A stretch of 64,000 bases of DNA from the NCBI GenBank assembly GCA_020352215.1, contig CP070675.1, positions 4,878,554 to 4,942,553 on the forward strand. The letters run 5' to 3'. Under the pieces are notes generated by a model. It was given only the letters and a program-made list of their open reading frames with translations. It was not told the origin of the DNA and did no database searches. The translations under genes and the position numbers were made by a program. This DNA comes from Phycisphaerales bacterium (GTDB lineage Bacteria; Planctomycetota; Phycisphaerae; Sedimentisphaerales; Anaerobacaceae). Within the stretch, counting starts at the first letter, position 1; each line of letters starts with the position of its first letter. Shown in pieces: positions 1-8,760 of this stretch.

Positions 1-1004
1 TCGGCTGGGCTGGGATTCCAGGCGGTCAACGGCGTAGCGGTAAAGCTCCACACATCGCCAGTAACCACACTGCCGTCACTCTGGACCTCATCGATCCGCC
101 AGTAATAAGTCGTCCCAGGGTTAAGGCCCGCTGCATGCCAGTACACTGTCCAGCCCTGCGGGCCTATGAAGGCAAGGTTGTCGGGATCCGTGCCGAAATA
201 CACGTTGTGGGCTACTGCTCCGTCTCCGGGTGCCCACTGAAGCAGCGGTGTATCGACACCTTGGGCCCCGTCAGCCGGGCTGGGCTCAATGGCCTTTAGA
301 AAGGTGGGTTCGATGCCATTGAACAGGTCCACAGCCTGGCCCTCCGACAGCACGCGGTCGTAGACGCGAATGTCATCAAAGACACCGGGGACATACCTCT
401 CGTAACTACCGGATCCGCCGTTATCCCAAGCTCCGAAGTTCAAAGGACCCAAATACGGGATGCTTCCACCTGTGGCCGTACTTTCCAGCACGCCGTCAAC
501 GTAGAGTTCTGTAGCAGCACTGCCGCTCTTGGTAGTTATTGTGAACACGACATGGTACCATTGGTCCTCTTGGAAAACGGTAGTCGAAGTTGTGTTCGGG
601 CCGCCGTTTATGTCGATGTTGAACAGACTCGTGTTGGCCCGCAAATGCACGTGAACGGAACCGGAGTCCCATTGGTCATCATGCAATATTGCATAGTAGC
701 CGCTTGCATACGGCAAGTTTCGAATCCTAAGCCACATAGCCAGCGTGAAAGTTCCCTCCACAATTCGGTTATCCATGTTAATGTAGTTAGTTTCGCCGTC
801 AAGGTCCAGCGCACCGTCCACCTGCCCGGTGACCCACTGGGGGGTGCCGCCGATGGTGGCGTCATAGCCGTTGCCGGAGCTGTCGCTGGCGGTCGTACCC
901 GTGCCGTCATCGAGCGCCCAGTGCGCGACCAGACCAGCAGAGGCGCTGCCGGCGACACCCAGCACCAAGACTGAACAGATTAGGTAGAGCATTTGTTTAC
1001 ACAT
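1..1004 (-). CDS. Secreted LamG-domain protein with FN3-like module (C-terminus beyond window)
   Basis: The reading frame is open from an ATG at 1004 down to base 1 with no stop, so about 334 residues are visible and the C-terminus is cut by the window edge. A GGGAGG ribosome site sits just upstream of the ATG. The N-terminus is a signal peptide (MCKQMLYLICSVLVLGVAGS, then ASA). Residues ~25-230 form a LamG/concanavalin-like jelly roll, recognisable from GLVAHWALDD at its start and FDDIRVYDRVLSEGQ at its end. A module of about 90 residues follows with NVYFGTDPDN and TTYYWRIDEV, a fibronectin-like repeat seen with LamG in planctomycete surface proteins. The same module occurs in the 1238-residue protein at 40658-44374. 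The family is inferred to bind or process carbohydrate outside the cell; the ligand cannot be read from the sequence. Confidence 0.85.
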   Translation of the reverse strand, partial: MCKQMLYLICSVLVLGVAGSASAGLVAHWALDDGTGTTASDSSGNGYDATIGGTPQWVTGQVDGALDLDGETNYINMDNRIVEGTFTLAMWLRIRNLPYASGYYAILHDDQWDSGSVHVHLRANTSLFNIDINGGPNTTSTTVFQEDQWYHVVFTITTKSGSAATELYVDGVLESTATGGSIPYLGPLNFGAWDNGGSGSYERYVPGVFDDIRVYDRVLSEGQAVDLFNGIEPTFLKAIEPSPADGAQGVDTPLLQWAPGDGAVAHNVYFGTDPDNLAFIGPQGWTVYWHAAGLNPGTTYYWRIDEVQSDGSVVTGDVWSFTATPLTAWNPSPA

Positions 1005-1937
1005 GATAAACCTCCCACAAGACCCGAATCAGATACGTTTAGGTCGCACACGAAAACGAATCCTCTTACCCTTGACAAGCCTCCCTACCTTCGCCTTTTG
1101 CAAGGCCTGTCTCGGGCAACACGTACTACAGCACGCGACACACGCCGCCTCCCATAGACTGTAATGCCACCGGGCTACATCACACTCGATAATCGGCAGA
1201 TCAGCGCATGCACGAACTCACCACAAACGAACACACCACGTACTGCAGCCACTCGAAACCGGATGGCCGGCAATCCAGAACGACGATTCGCCAGGCTGAA
1301 GGAATTATCGCCCAGGCTCTAACTTTGCTTTTTTGTTCACAGCCAAAAACTGCGAATGAAGACGTACACCGTCCGCGCTCGAGATATAGATAGAACATGT
1401 ATGCTGCCACTCCCCACTTGATTGGGGAGTCGCTGTTCGTCTCTCATGAGAGAGCCTCGAAGCAACTGCACTTCCGCACCGAAAAACGTAGATCGCTCCT
1501 ATATTCTACCAGATCCACGACTACCGTCTCAAGTGAAATTCTCACTGCACGCAGGAGGCTTTTCTCTGTCGTGTACACGTTTGCGGGGACCCTTCGCCGC
1601 TCAGTATACTTTACCTACCCGGCCACTTTTCCGTACGTGAAAGGTGCAACCTAACTCTATTTCTGGAAAGTAGTTAGGATTCTTCTTGTGGCAAAGTAAG
1701 GTCTTCTAATCCACGAAAGGCCTCGTGGAATCAGCCCTTGGATTTGGGATTGCCAAAGATGCCGGTGCAGAGCCGGTGCCATTGCCAAACCGGAGCAAGT
1801 GAGAATTTGTCATTGAAATCCTGTTGCAAATGTTGTAGAAGGACCGTTTGACTCTTTGACAACGTTTATTTTCTGTGCATGGCCCACGCTGATGCAATTG
1901 TTCTCAGCGGGGCTTTGTAGACGAGGTTGGTTGGCTC
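1005..1937. other. Intergenic region, 933 bp, no convincing gene
   Basis: Between the divergent genes starting at 1004 (minus) and 1938 (plus) there are only short overlapping frames on both strands, without ribosome sites or recognisable domains. I see a perfect 8-bp hairpin at 1409-1430 and a short palindrome CCACGA...TCGTGG at 1712-1729. Both promoters should lie here, but no clear -35/-10 pair with correct spacing was found. A decayed gene or a non-coding RNA cannot be excluded. Confidence 0.5.
1409..1430. other. Perfect 8-bp inverted repeat
   Basis: ACTCCCCA pairs with TGGGGAGT across a 6-base loop (CTTGAT). No T-run follows on either strand, so it is not a standard intrinsic terminator. 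It could be an operator or an RNA hairpin; its role is unknown. Confidence 0.4.
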
Positions 1938-2672
1938 ATGGCGCGGTATCGCGGAAGGAAAGCTCTGTATGAGGTAATGAGCGGGACTCGCTCTAAAAAG
2001 CCCTCTGCCAAGAAGTTGGAGCAACTGCGCCCGCCCTCGGCCGTGGAATCTGAGCCGAGCCCGGCCAAAGGTGGCACCGTGCCGACTGAGCCGCCCCCGA
2101 AATGGTGGAAAGGCCCCAAGGCTGTACAAATAAACGCCGGTAGGGTCGAGGTCTCGATATCGTACCAGTTGGCTATCGCTATACTGTTGGGCTTGATATT
2201 GCTGGTCATGATTGCCTATCGTCTCGGCCAAATTGACCAGAAGGCGGCGAATTCAGCGGCAAGATTGAGGAAGACCAGCACAGCGAACTCGACGAGCCGT
2301 ACCATTGAACGGATCCCGCCGCCGTCCAGTCCGGCCAGAGACACATCGGCGACGAATGGCGGCATCGTACCGGCCAAGCCGACAGGCAGTAACAGAATTG
2401 TGATACAGACCTGGCCTCGCAGGGCGGATCTGGAACCGGTTAAACTGCACTTTGCGCAGGCCGGGATAGAAACAGAAATAAGAAAGATCGGCAACATGTA
2501 CTATCTCGTAACGGGTCAGAAATATGAGAATCCTGGAAGGCAGGGATCGGACGGATACCAAGCACTGCAGAGAATAGTGCAGATCGGCGCTAAATACGTG
2601 GCCCCGAGCGGCAGTGAAAGCTTTGCGCAAAAGCTTTTCAACGACGCATACGGCATGAAATTTGATGATTAG
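1938..2672 (+). CDS. Single-span membrane protein with SPOR-like C-terminal domain
   Basis: This 244-residue protein begins MARYRGRKALYEVMS, a basic N-terminal signature I associate with conserved planctomycete proteins. A Pro/Ser-rich cytoplasmic stretch (~15-65) follows, then one hydrophobic span (~75-95, YQLAIAILLGLILLVMIAY). A Ser/Thr/Pro-rich linker leads to a C-terminal domain (~150-244, IVIQTWPRRADLEPVKLHF) with the alternating pattern of a SPOR-type peptidoglycan-binding fold. By analogy it may act in cell-envelope or division processes. The ATG at 1938 has only a weak, distant GAGG. The small basic protein at 2692 follows after 19 bases, so the two are probably co-transcribed. The SPOR assignment is by pattern only. 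Confidence 0.75.
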   Translation: MARYRGRKALYEVMSGTRSKKPSAKKLEQLRPPSAVESEPSPAKGGTVPTEPPPKWWKGPKAVQINAGRVEVSISYQLAIAILLGLILLVMIAYRLGQIDQKAANSAARLRKTSTANSTSRTIERIPPPSSPARDTSATNGGIVPAKPTGSNRIVIQTWPRRADLEPVKLHFAQAGIETEIRKIGNMYYLVTGQKYENPGRQGSDGYQALQRIVQIGAKYVAPSGSESFAQKLFNDAYGMKFDD

Positions 2673-2691
2673 TATTTTGGAGCAAGTCTGA

Positions 2692-2946
2692 ATGTCGATT
2701 GACCCTTCTCTGAAAATAAAGGGTGCCTTGGAGAGGCACCGCAACGTCCTAAGCAGGGCAGAGCGCATCGAGCAGTTGAAGGAAGAAGAGCGATGGAGCG
2801 AAGGTGACTCTCTGCTTGGGCTGCCCAAGGTCGCCCATCGCAAGAGTCACGCGGGCCGGAAAACAAAGGAAGCTCCGGAGGAAGTTGCCGCTGCCGAAAC
2901 CGGACCGGGAGCCGAGACGCCAGAATCAGGTCAAAAGGAGAGCTGA
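2692..2946 (+). CDS. Small basic protein of the PVC-specific family (TIGR04137-like)
   Basis: The 84-residue product starts MSIDPSLKIKGALERHRNVL, continues SRAERIEQLKEE and then GDSLLGLPKVAHRK. This matches from memory the family of very short basic proteins confined to Planctomycetes, Verrucomicrobia and Chlamydiae, whose function is not established; ribosome association has been suggested from composition. The first ~60 residues carry the conserved part. The tail is an Ala/Glu-rich extension. GGAG lies about 10 bases before the ATG. It is the best single lineage marker in the window. Confidence 0.85.
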   Translation: MSIDPSLKIKGALERHRNVLSRAERIEQLKEEERWSEGDSLLGLPKVAHRKSHAGRKTKEAPEEVAAAETGPGAETPESGQKES

Positions 2947-3184
2947 GACCTCCTCCATCGTTTGTTTAGATCAGACCACGACCTACCGCGCTGTTTGTGT
3001 GTCCGCTCCCAGAGGCGGACTGCGGAGTTCGTCGCAAAGGGGCGTACCCACTTGGCGTGTTTCTAATAAGCTGAAGGGAACGTCCGCACGGGCGCCTTGG
3101 GATCGGGCGTTGGGTTTTGGCGCTAATGTCACGTCCGGACACGATAACCGAAGCTGAACCAGGCAGTGGCAGGAAGCACAGACG

Positions 3185-5221
3185 ATGGGCACGCTGATCG
3201 TATTGGCAGTGACAGCGACGGTAGCGGCGGCAGTGCAGGGCCGAGCGGGCGAGGTCTGGCCGATGCAGAAGTGGGAGCTGGCAGTCCCGGAAGAAGTGGG
3301 GATGAATTCCGCGACGCTCGTCAAAGCACGTGACTATGCTCTCACCGGCGATGGCTCCGGCTGTATTGTCCGGCACGGCAAGTTAGTGATGCGATGGGGC
3401 GATCAAGCCAGGCGGTACGACCTGAAGTCATCGACTAAGGCTATTGGTATCACCGCCGTCGGCTTGGCGCTGAAGGACGGAAGGATCAAGAGTCTCGGTG
3501 ACGCCGCCAAACAATACCATCCCGGCTTTGGCGTGCCGCCGGAATCTAACGCGCAGACCGGCTGGCTCGACAAGATCACACTGTTTCATCTGGCGACGCA
3601 GACGGCTGGATTCGATAAGAGCGGCGGATATATGGAGCTGTTGTTCGAGCCGGGGACAAAGTGGTGCTACAGTGACGGCGGGCCAAATTGGCTGGCAGAG
3701 TGTGTTACGCTTGTCTACGGGCGGGATCTGAATGAGGTGATGTTCGAGCGTGTGTTTGGGCCGATTGGCATCGAGCCGAGTGACTTAACGTGGCGAAAGA
3801 ATGCATATCGGCCGGAAAGGATTAGTGGCATCAAGCGACGGGAGTTCGGCTCAGGCATAAGCGCGAACGTCGATGCCATGGCGAGGATTGGGTATCTATA
3901 CCTGCGGCGAGGCCGATGGCAAGATAATCAGATTATTCCTGAAGAGTTTGTCGATATGGCGCGGACCGTGCCGGAAGCGGTAGGGGGGTTGCCCGTCGTT
4001 AGAGAAGAGAGCTACTTCAACGCATCGGACCATTATGGCCTGCTGTGGTGGAACAACGCCGATGGGACTATGAAGAATGTGCCGAGGGATGCGTGTTTCT
4101 CGTGGGGGTTGTATGACAGCTTGATCGTTGTGATACCCAGCGTGGATATTGTTGCTGCGAGGGCGGGCGAATCGCTGAACAAGGTGCGGAATTCCGACTA
4201 TGGGGCCATCGAACCCTTTATCGAGCCGATCGCGCTCTCGGTGGAGAAACGCCTCGAGCGACTGGGGTACAGACGTGGACCTTATCCGCCAAGCCCGGTG
4301 ATACGGGGCGTTGAGTGGGCGCCGGCCGACACGATAGTTCGCAAGGCCCAGGGTAGTGACAACTGGCCTATTACCTGGGCCGACGACGACAATTTGTATA
4401 CGGCCTACGGGGATGGCTGGGGATTCGAGCCGAAGACGGACAAGAAGCTGAGCCTTGGCCTTGCCAAGGTTATCGGACTGCCACCTGATTTGACGGGCGT
4501 AAACATCCGCACGGAGACCGGAGAGCGAGTAGGGCAGGGGGTTAAGGGAGCCAAGGCAAGTGGGATGCTCTGCGTCGATGGCGTATTGTATATGCTGGTC
4601 CGCAACGTGGGTAATTCGCAGGTTGTCTGGTCGGCCGATCACGGCCAGAGCTGGACGTGGTGCGACTGGAGATTCGGGACAAGCTTTGGGGCACCGACGT
4701 TCTTGAACTTTGACAAGAACTACGCCGGTGCGCGGGACGAGTTCGTCTACATGTACTCACACGACAGTGACAGCGCTTATGAGCCGGCCGACAGGATGGT
4801 GTTGGCCCGGGTTCCGAAAGATAAGGTTTCAGAGCGGGAGGCTTATAGTTTCTTCCAGGGACTCGACGGTTCGGGCCAGCCTGGGTGGACGAAAGACATC
4901 GACAGCAGGGGAGCTGTATTTGCCAACCCGGGCAGATGCTATCGAAACGGGATCAGCTACAATGCCGGCTTGGACCGATACCTGTGGTGTCAAACCCTGC
5001 ACGGGAAGGACGATATGCGTTTCACGGGCGGCCTCGGCATCTTCGATGCACCTGAGCCCTGGGGGCCGTGGACAACCGTGTTCTACACGGAAAAGTGGGA
5101 CGTCGGCCCAGGCGAGACAAACAGCTTCCCCACGAAGTGGATCAGCAACGACGGTAAGACGTGCTGCCTGCTGTTCTCGGGTGACGATTGTTTCTCTGTT
5201 CGCGAAGCTACATTCCGATAG
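3185..5221 (+). CDS. Serine hydrolase (beta-lactamase/esterase fold) fused to a DUF4185-like domain
   Basis: The 678-residue protein opens with a hydrophobic leader (MGTLIVLAVTATVAAAVQG), so export is likely. Residues ~28-360 are a class C beta-lactamase-type serine hydrolase. The nucleophile motif SxxK is S82-S-T-K85, the second motif is Y162-S-D (the family usually has YxN), and LTWRKNAYRPERISG and HYGLLWW match conserved positions further on. From ~375 to the end there is a second domain, starting near WAPADTIVRKAQGSDNWP, with the WADDDNLYTAYGDGWG pattern of DUF4185 five-bladed-propeller-like domains. The fusion suggests an extracellular esterase or amidase carrying its own substrate-binding module; the substrate is unknown. 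AGGAAG precedes the ATG. No obvious operon partner. Confidence 0.85.
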   Translation: MGTLIVLAVTATVAAAVQGRAGEVWPMQKWELAVPEEVGMNSATLVKARDYALTGDGSGCIVRHGKLVMRWGDQARRYDLKSSTKAIGITAVGLALKDGRIKSLGDAAKQYHPGFGVPPESNAQTGWLDKITLFHLATQTAGFDKSGGYMELLFEPGTKWCYSDGGPNWLAECVTLVYGRDLNEVMFERVFGPIGIEPSDLTWRKNAYRPERISGIKRREFGSGISANVDAMARIGYLYLRRGRWQDNQIIPEEFVDMARTVPEAVGGLPVVREESYFNASDHYGLLWWNNADGTMKNVPRDACFSWGLYDSLIVVIPSVDIVAARAGESLNKVRNSDYGAIEPFIEPIALSVEKRLERLGYRRGPYPPSPVIRGVEWAPADTIVRKAQGSDNWPITWADDDNLYTAYGDGWGFEPKTDKKLSLGLAKVIGLPPDLTGVNIRTETGERVGQGVKGAKASGMLCVDGVLYMLVRNVGNSQVVWSADHGQSWTWCDWRFGTSFGAPTFLNFDKNYAGARDEFVYMYSHDSDSAYEPADRMVLARVPKDKVSEREAYSFFQGLDGSGQPGWTKDIDSRGAVFANPGRCYRNGISYNAGLDRYLWCQTLHGKDDMRFTGGLGIFDAPEPWGPWTTVFYTEKWDVGPGETNSFPTKWISNDGKTCCLLFSGDDCFSVREATFR

Positions 5222-5356
5222 CGGGTTGGTCCACACGCCTTGGAACTGGCCGGCTGGGAATCAGAACCATCGGGTACGTCACTCGCCGAACATGTATTCT
5301 CATCAGCGGTCACTGATGTCAGAGAAACCAAGCCCGCCTTGTCGATTCATGGAAAG

Positions 5357-5557
5357 TCAACGTACGCTGACGATAGTTCCACTTATCGCCACGCCATTGT
5401 CCAACGCCACCGAACGTCCGTCCTCCGCAAAGAAAGTTGCGCCTTCATTTGCCAATATCTGGACCGTTTGGCCTACCTGGTAGTCTTCTGTGCCCTCGAC
5501 TTCAATCAACTCGAAGCCCGGAAAGGCGGCGTTCAGCCTTACAATATAGATGGGCAT
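5357..5557 (-). CDS. Small conserved-looking protein, 66 residues, unknown function
   Basis: The frame begins MPIYIVRLNAAFPGFELIEV and shows alternating hydrophobic and polar residues typical of a small beta-rich domain. It has no signal peptide and no cysteines. AGAGGAG stands three bases before the ATG at 5557, which is the main argument that it is real. It is transcribed against the serine hydrolase gene ending at 5221. I do not recognise a family. Confidence 0.55.
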   Translation of the reverse strand: MPIYIVRLNAAFPGFELIEVEGTEDYQVGQTVQILANEGATFFAEDGRSVALDNGVAISGTIVSVR

Positions 5558-6294
5558 CGCATATTCTCCTCTATCTCTGGACCGAGGGTCGATGTGCGAA
5601 CGTGAATCGCACCGACGCCCTTTTAGATGTTATCTCCCGTCTTTGTATCGTCATAAGCACGGCGCACGTTCAACGGGGGCAGCGGAACGCAACCGGCACA
5701 GTGTTCTGTGCGTCGTGGGGAGCAATTAATGGCCAGCGGGCAGGCTCGTTCGCCCCGGCAGTAATGCCTTCTCGGACGTTCGGAAAGTCCTATGATCTTG
5801 GGAAGGGACAGATCTGCATAGGGCGCCAGACACTGCCACGCGTCCTCGCGGCATGACTGAGGTGTGCGGTCAGATTCCCCGGTAGGCTCGGATGACAGAC
5901 TTCGTCGCTCTCGTTCGCCGCGAACTGGCAAGAGTAGCCCTGCCGGAGATGCGGAGGGGCAGAGTAGGGGTAACGGACCACCCTTCTCCAGGAAGAGTTG
6001 TCACCTCGTGTGTACTGTCCCCGTCGTTTGTTTTTCGGAAAATACATAAGAAGCCGGTTGACAAACAACGCCGCACATGTTATTATGCAGAAGACAGGGA
6101 AGATAGAGAAGAAGTTGTTAGCTCGCAGTCTTCCGCTAAAGCCTTAACATTGCGCAAGTTCGGCGCACGGAGCAAGGGGGCCACGGGGGGAGTGGCAGCG
6201 CTATTCTGCGGGATGCGAATTTGGCCGGATGCGCGACAGCAGAGTGCTGCCCGCTGGAGTAAGTGAACTTTTTTGTGGATGGAAGGAGTAGGGT
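5558..6294. other. Intergenic region, 737 bp, with promoter and long 5' leader
   Basis: The right half carries the strong promoter at 6058-6086 and a ~200-base leader for the PEP-CTERM gene at 6295. The left half (5558-6050) has overlapping short frames on both strands. One on the minus strand (5623-5931, TTG start preceded by AGGG) would encode a Cys-rich peptide with C-x6-C-x5-C-x7-C-x2-C spacing. I do not consider it established. No RNA gene was recognised. Confidence 0.5.
6058..6086 (+). promoter_or_regulatory. Consensus sigma-70-type promoter for the PEP-CTERM gene
   Basis: TTGACA (6058-6063) and TATTAT (6081-6086) are separated by exactly 17 bases. Transcription should start near 6093, giving a leader of about 200 bases before the ATG at 6295. 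It is the best promoter match in the window. Confidence 0.8.
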
Positions 6295-6987
6295 ATGAGA
6301 GACAACGAGAGTACGGCAACACGGGCGTTTTTGGTATGTGTGGTAGTTTTAGTTGCGGCGGCCGCACCCGCATCTGCTGCCATTACCGCCTATACAGATG
6401 AGGCGTCGTTTCTTGCCGCGCTGGGCTCGGCCACTACCGAAGATTTCGAAGGCTACGCGGCAGGAACGGTCATTACAAGCCAATTGACCGGCATTTCAAT
6501 GGTCTCAACGGATGGGGAGAATGGGAGTCTGCAAGCAGAGATAGGCTCTATTGCCGGCTTGCCTTTTCCAATGACCGCCGGGCTGCCCACCTCATCCGGG
6601 GACAGGTTCTTGTCTTCCGAGCTTGCTCCCCCTACGTATGCGACGGCGGGCCTAATCTTTGACTTGGACATGGATTACAATGGCGTCGGGTTCTATGTCG
6701 TTGATGGAGCACCTCTTGGCGGATTCGACATCAGCCTCTATAGCGGTGGTGGCCTGTATGCATCCGCGAATTTCCCCGCACAGACACTTCCGAATTCCTT
6801 TATTGGACTGATTTCGACAGTTGGATTTGATTCTGTTGAAATTGATTCGCTGCACAGCGGCGATTCATGGGGAATAGATGATCTTTCGATTGGCAGCATA
6901 AGTGTGATTCCGGCCCCAGGCGCGCTTCTTCTAAGCGGACTCGGGACGGGTATTGTCAGCTGGCTGCGCAGACGCAGAAGTCTGTAA
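6295..6987 (+). CDS. PEP-CTERM sorting-domain exported protein
   Basis: The 230-residue protein has an N-terminal signal peptide (~1-30, ending ASAAITA), a beta-rich middle region and a C-terminal PEP-CTERM signal (~205-230): the IPAPGALLLSGLGTG motif, a hydrophobic span and a basic end WLRRRRSL. In this system the tail is recognised by an exosortase in the inner membrane. The middle (TTEDFEGYAAGTVITSQLTG) resembles the opening of other PEP-CTERM proteins with a lectin-like or DUF-type fold. AAGGAG lies before the ATG. A strong promoter upstream and an intrinsic terminator downstream make it a single-gene unit. No exosortase gene is in the window. Confidence 0.85.
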   Translation: MRDNESTATRAFLVCVVVLVAAAAPASAAITAYTDEASFLAALGSATTEDFEGYAAGTVITSQLTGISMVSTDGENGSLQAEIGSIAGLPFPMTAGLPTSSGDRFLSSELAPPTYATAGLIFDLDMDYNGVGFYVVDGAPLGGFDISLYSGGGLYASANFPAQTLPNSFIGLISTVGFDSVEIDSLHSGDSWGIDDLSIGSISVIPAPGALLLSGLGTGIVSWLRRRRSL

Positions 6988-7012
6988 AACAGCTATTACA
7001 CTGAGATTCAAC

Positions 7013-7042
7013 GGGCTGCGAGCAAATTACGCGGCCCTTTTT
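7013..7042 (+). terminator. Intrinsic terminator after the PEP-CTERM gene
   Basis: GGGCTGCG (7013-7020) pairs with CGCGGCCC (7030-7037) with one G-U wobble, loop AGCAAATTA, followed by TTTTT at 7038-7042. It lies 26 bases after the stop codon at 6987. Confidence 0.75.
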
Positions 7043-7185
7043 CCATTTCTGCCCGGCATGGCCTATGTGCGCAGGCTCGCTTTGGATATGCCCCAGCGTT
7101 TGGTATATTCTATATAGGACGATCTTATAGAAGAATTGGCCAACATGCCACTGTGACACATTTTTTATTTGGGGGGGCAGGCCTA

Positions 7186-8547
7186 ATGGCACGTCTTAAG
7201 AATCGCAAGGGAACGGCTCTGATACTATCGCTCATTCTTGTTGTGGTGTTCTCCGTCTTAGCAATAAGCCTCGCCACACAATCCAGCGCCAATGTGCAAA
7301 TAGCCTTCAACCAGCACAAGGTCAGCCGCGCATTTGCAAATGCAGAATCCGGTCTGGAAGTGGTAAGGTATTGGCTAAGCCGGGTCATAGTACCACGTTC
7401 GACATCGGAGTCGGCTTATTTCGATGCGATAGTTGACTATGTACAGAACGATCTGGAGACCAGTGGCATCGGCGGGATCGTCTTGTACGATGACGGCGGG
7501 GTCCCTGCCATATCGCTGGCCAGCACGGCTACGTCGAATTTTGAAGCGCAAATCTCCAGTGTTGCCGGCAACAGCGATATAGTACAAGTCGATGTCACCG
7601 GCCGGTTTGAGGATATCACGCGCACCCTACGCGTCAATTTCACCCTCGAACCGTATGAGCATCCCATCTTCAATTTTGGCCTGGCTACGAAAGGACCTCT
7701 GAACCTTCCCGGCAATCCGACACTGATAGGTGCGAACGCCAATTGGGAGGCGGATGTTTACGTCGAGAGCTCCACGAGCAACACGGCCGTGTACGTGGGA
7801 GGAAACACGAACTTTGATGGTGATGTCAGCATAGGCAACCCAGATGCAGACGCAAAGTTTGTCGGCGACGTGTTAATAGCCGGCGATCAGGGTCAGGCCG
7901 CCATCGACAACCACGTCTTTCGCGGCGTGGATCCCACAGACTTCCCAGTTCCCGACACTGCTCATTTCAGACAATACGCCACCGGAGACATCGTTGACTC
8001 ATCCACAGACTTAACCGGGGGTATGACTCTCAACAACGCAACCATAGTTGCCGGGACCAATCCCACTTTCGCCAGCAGCGTAGTGGTTCAGGGAATTTTA
8101 CTTATTGAGTCGCCAAACGTAGTCACATTCGGCCGCAATATTGAACTGAGGGGCATCATAGTGGCCGAAGGCAGTTTGGAATGCCCTGGGGATGATAAGA
8201 TAACGTTCTGCGGCAACTTTGGCACGGCCCCCTATCCGGCGGGTAGCGAGTTCGACGCCATTCGGCAAGAGACAGGCTCGTCAATAGTCGCTCCAGGCTT
8301 CGCCGCTTCTTTTCAAGGCAACTTCTCCACCCTGGATGGGGTCATGGCTGTGAGCGGCGTGCATTTCTCAGGCAATTCAAACGCCATAGTCAAAGGAACG
8401 ATCATAAACTACTCGGACGAGGCCGCTGTCGTCGAAGGCAATGCCTCAATGCAGTTTGATCGATTGAATAGTACCAAGATTCCGAGCGGCTTCGACACAC
8501 ATAGAGTCCTCAGCTATGAGCCGTCTTCCTATGCAGTGATAAAGTAA
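7186..8547 (+). CDS. PilX-like pilus assembly / prepilin-type protein
   Basis: From the ATG at 7186 (G-rich Shine-Dalgarno just upstream; an in-frame GTG lies at 7153) the protein has 453 residues. It starts MARLKNRKGTALILSLILVV, a short basic leader and a long hydrophobic helix of the PilX/class III type, and continues VQIAFNQHKVSRAFANAESG, the conserved PilX N-terminal pattern with a Glu after the helix. The large C-terminal part (~150-453) is Gly/Asn/Val rich with beta-helix-like repetition and two nearby cysteines (ECPGDDKITFCG). PilX-type proteins are minor pilins assembled by type IV pilus or type II secretion machinery. No other pilus gene is adjacent, so its partners lie elsewhere. 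Confidence 0.75.
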   Translation: MARLKNRKGTALILSLILVVVFSVLAISLATQSSANVQIAFNQHKVSRAFANAESGLEVVRYWLSRVIVPRSTSESAYFDAIVDYVQNDLETSGIGGIVLYDDGGVPAISLASTATSNFEAQISSVAGNSDIVQVDVTGRFEDITRTLRVNFTLEPYEHPIFNFGLATKGPLNLPGNPTLIGANANWEADVYVESSTSNTAVYVGGNTNFDGDVSIGNPDADAKFVGDVLIAGDQGQAAIDNHVFRGVDPTDFPVPDTAHFRQYATGDIVDSSTDLTGGMTLNNATIVAGTNPTFASSVVVQGILLIESPNVVTFGRNIELRGIIVAEGSLECPGDDKITFCGNFGTAPYPAGSEFDAIRQETGSSIVAPGFAASFQGNFSTLDGVMAVSGVHFSGNSNAIVKGTIINYSDEAAVVEGNASMQFDRLNSTKIPSGFDTHRVLSYEPSSYAVIK

Positions 8548-8760
8548 GCGCAGTTGCAGAGACGCTCGCATTTCACAAGACGCAATTCACTAGCCGCTGG
8601 CCCAGACCTCTCTGGGGGCTATTTGCCCGGCAGGGGCCCTCCTATGCAATTACCCGAGCTGACCATTTGGCGTTTTGAGATTGCCGCTGCCAGCATTAGT
8701 CGCGTCACGAACCATGTTTAAGTTGCATTTCTCGGGCAGTACGGATAACATAGCCGGCCT

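Noticed and set aside
1397-1654. Short plus-strand frame in the 933-bp gap
   Set aside because: No ribosome site, overlapping alternative frames, no domain.
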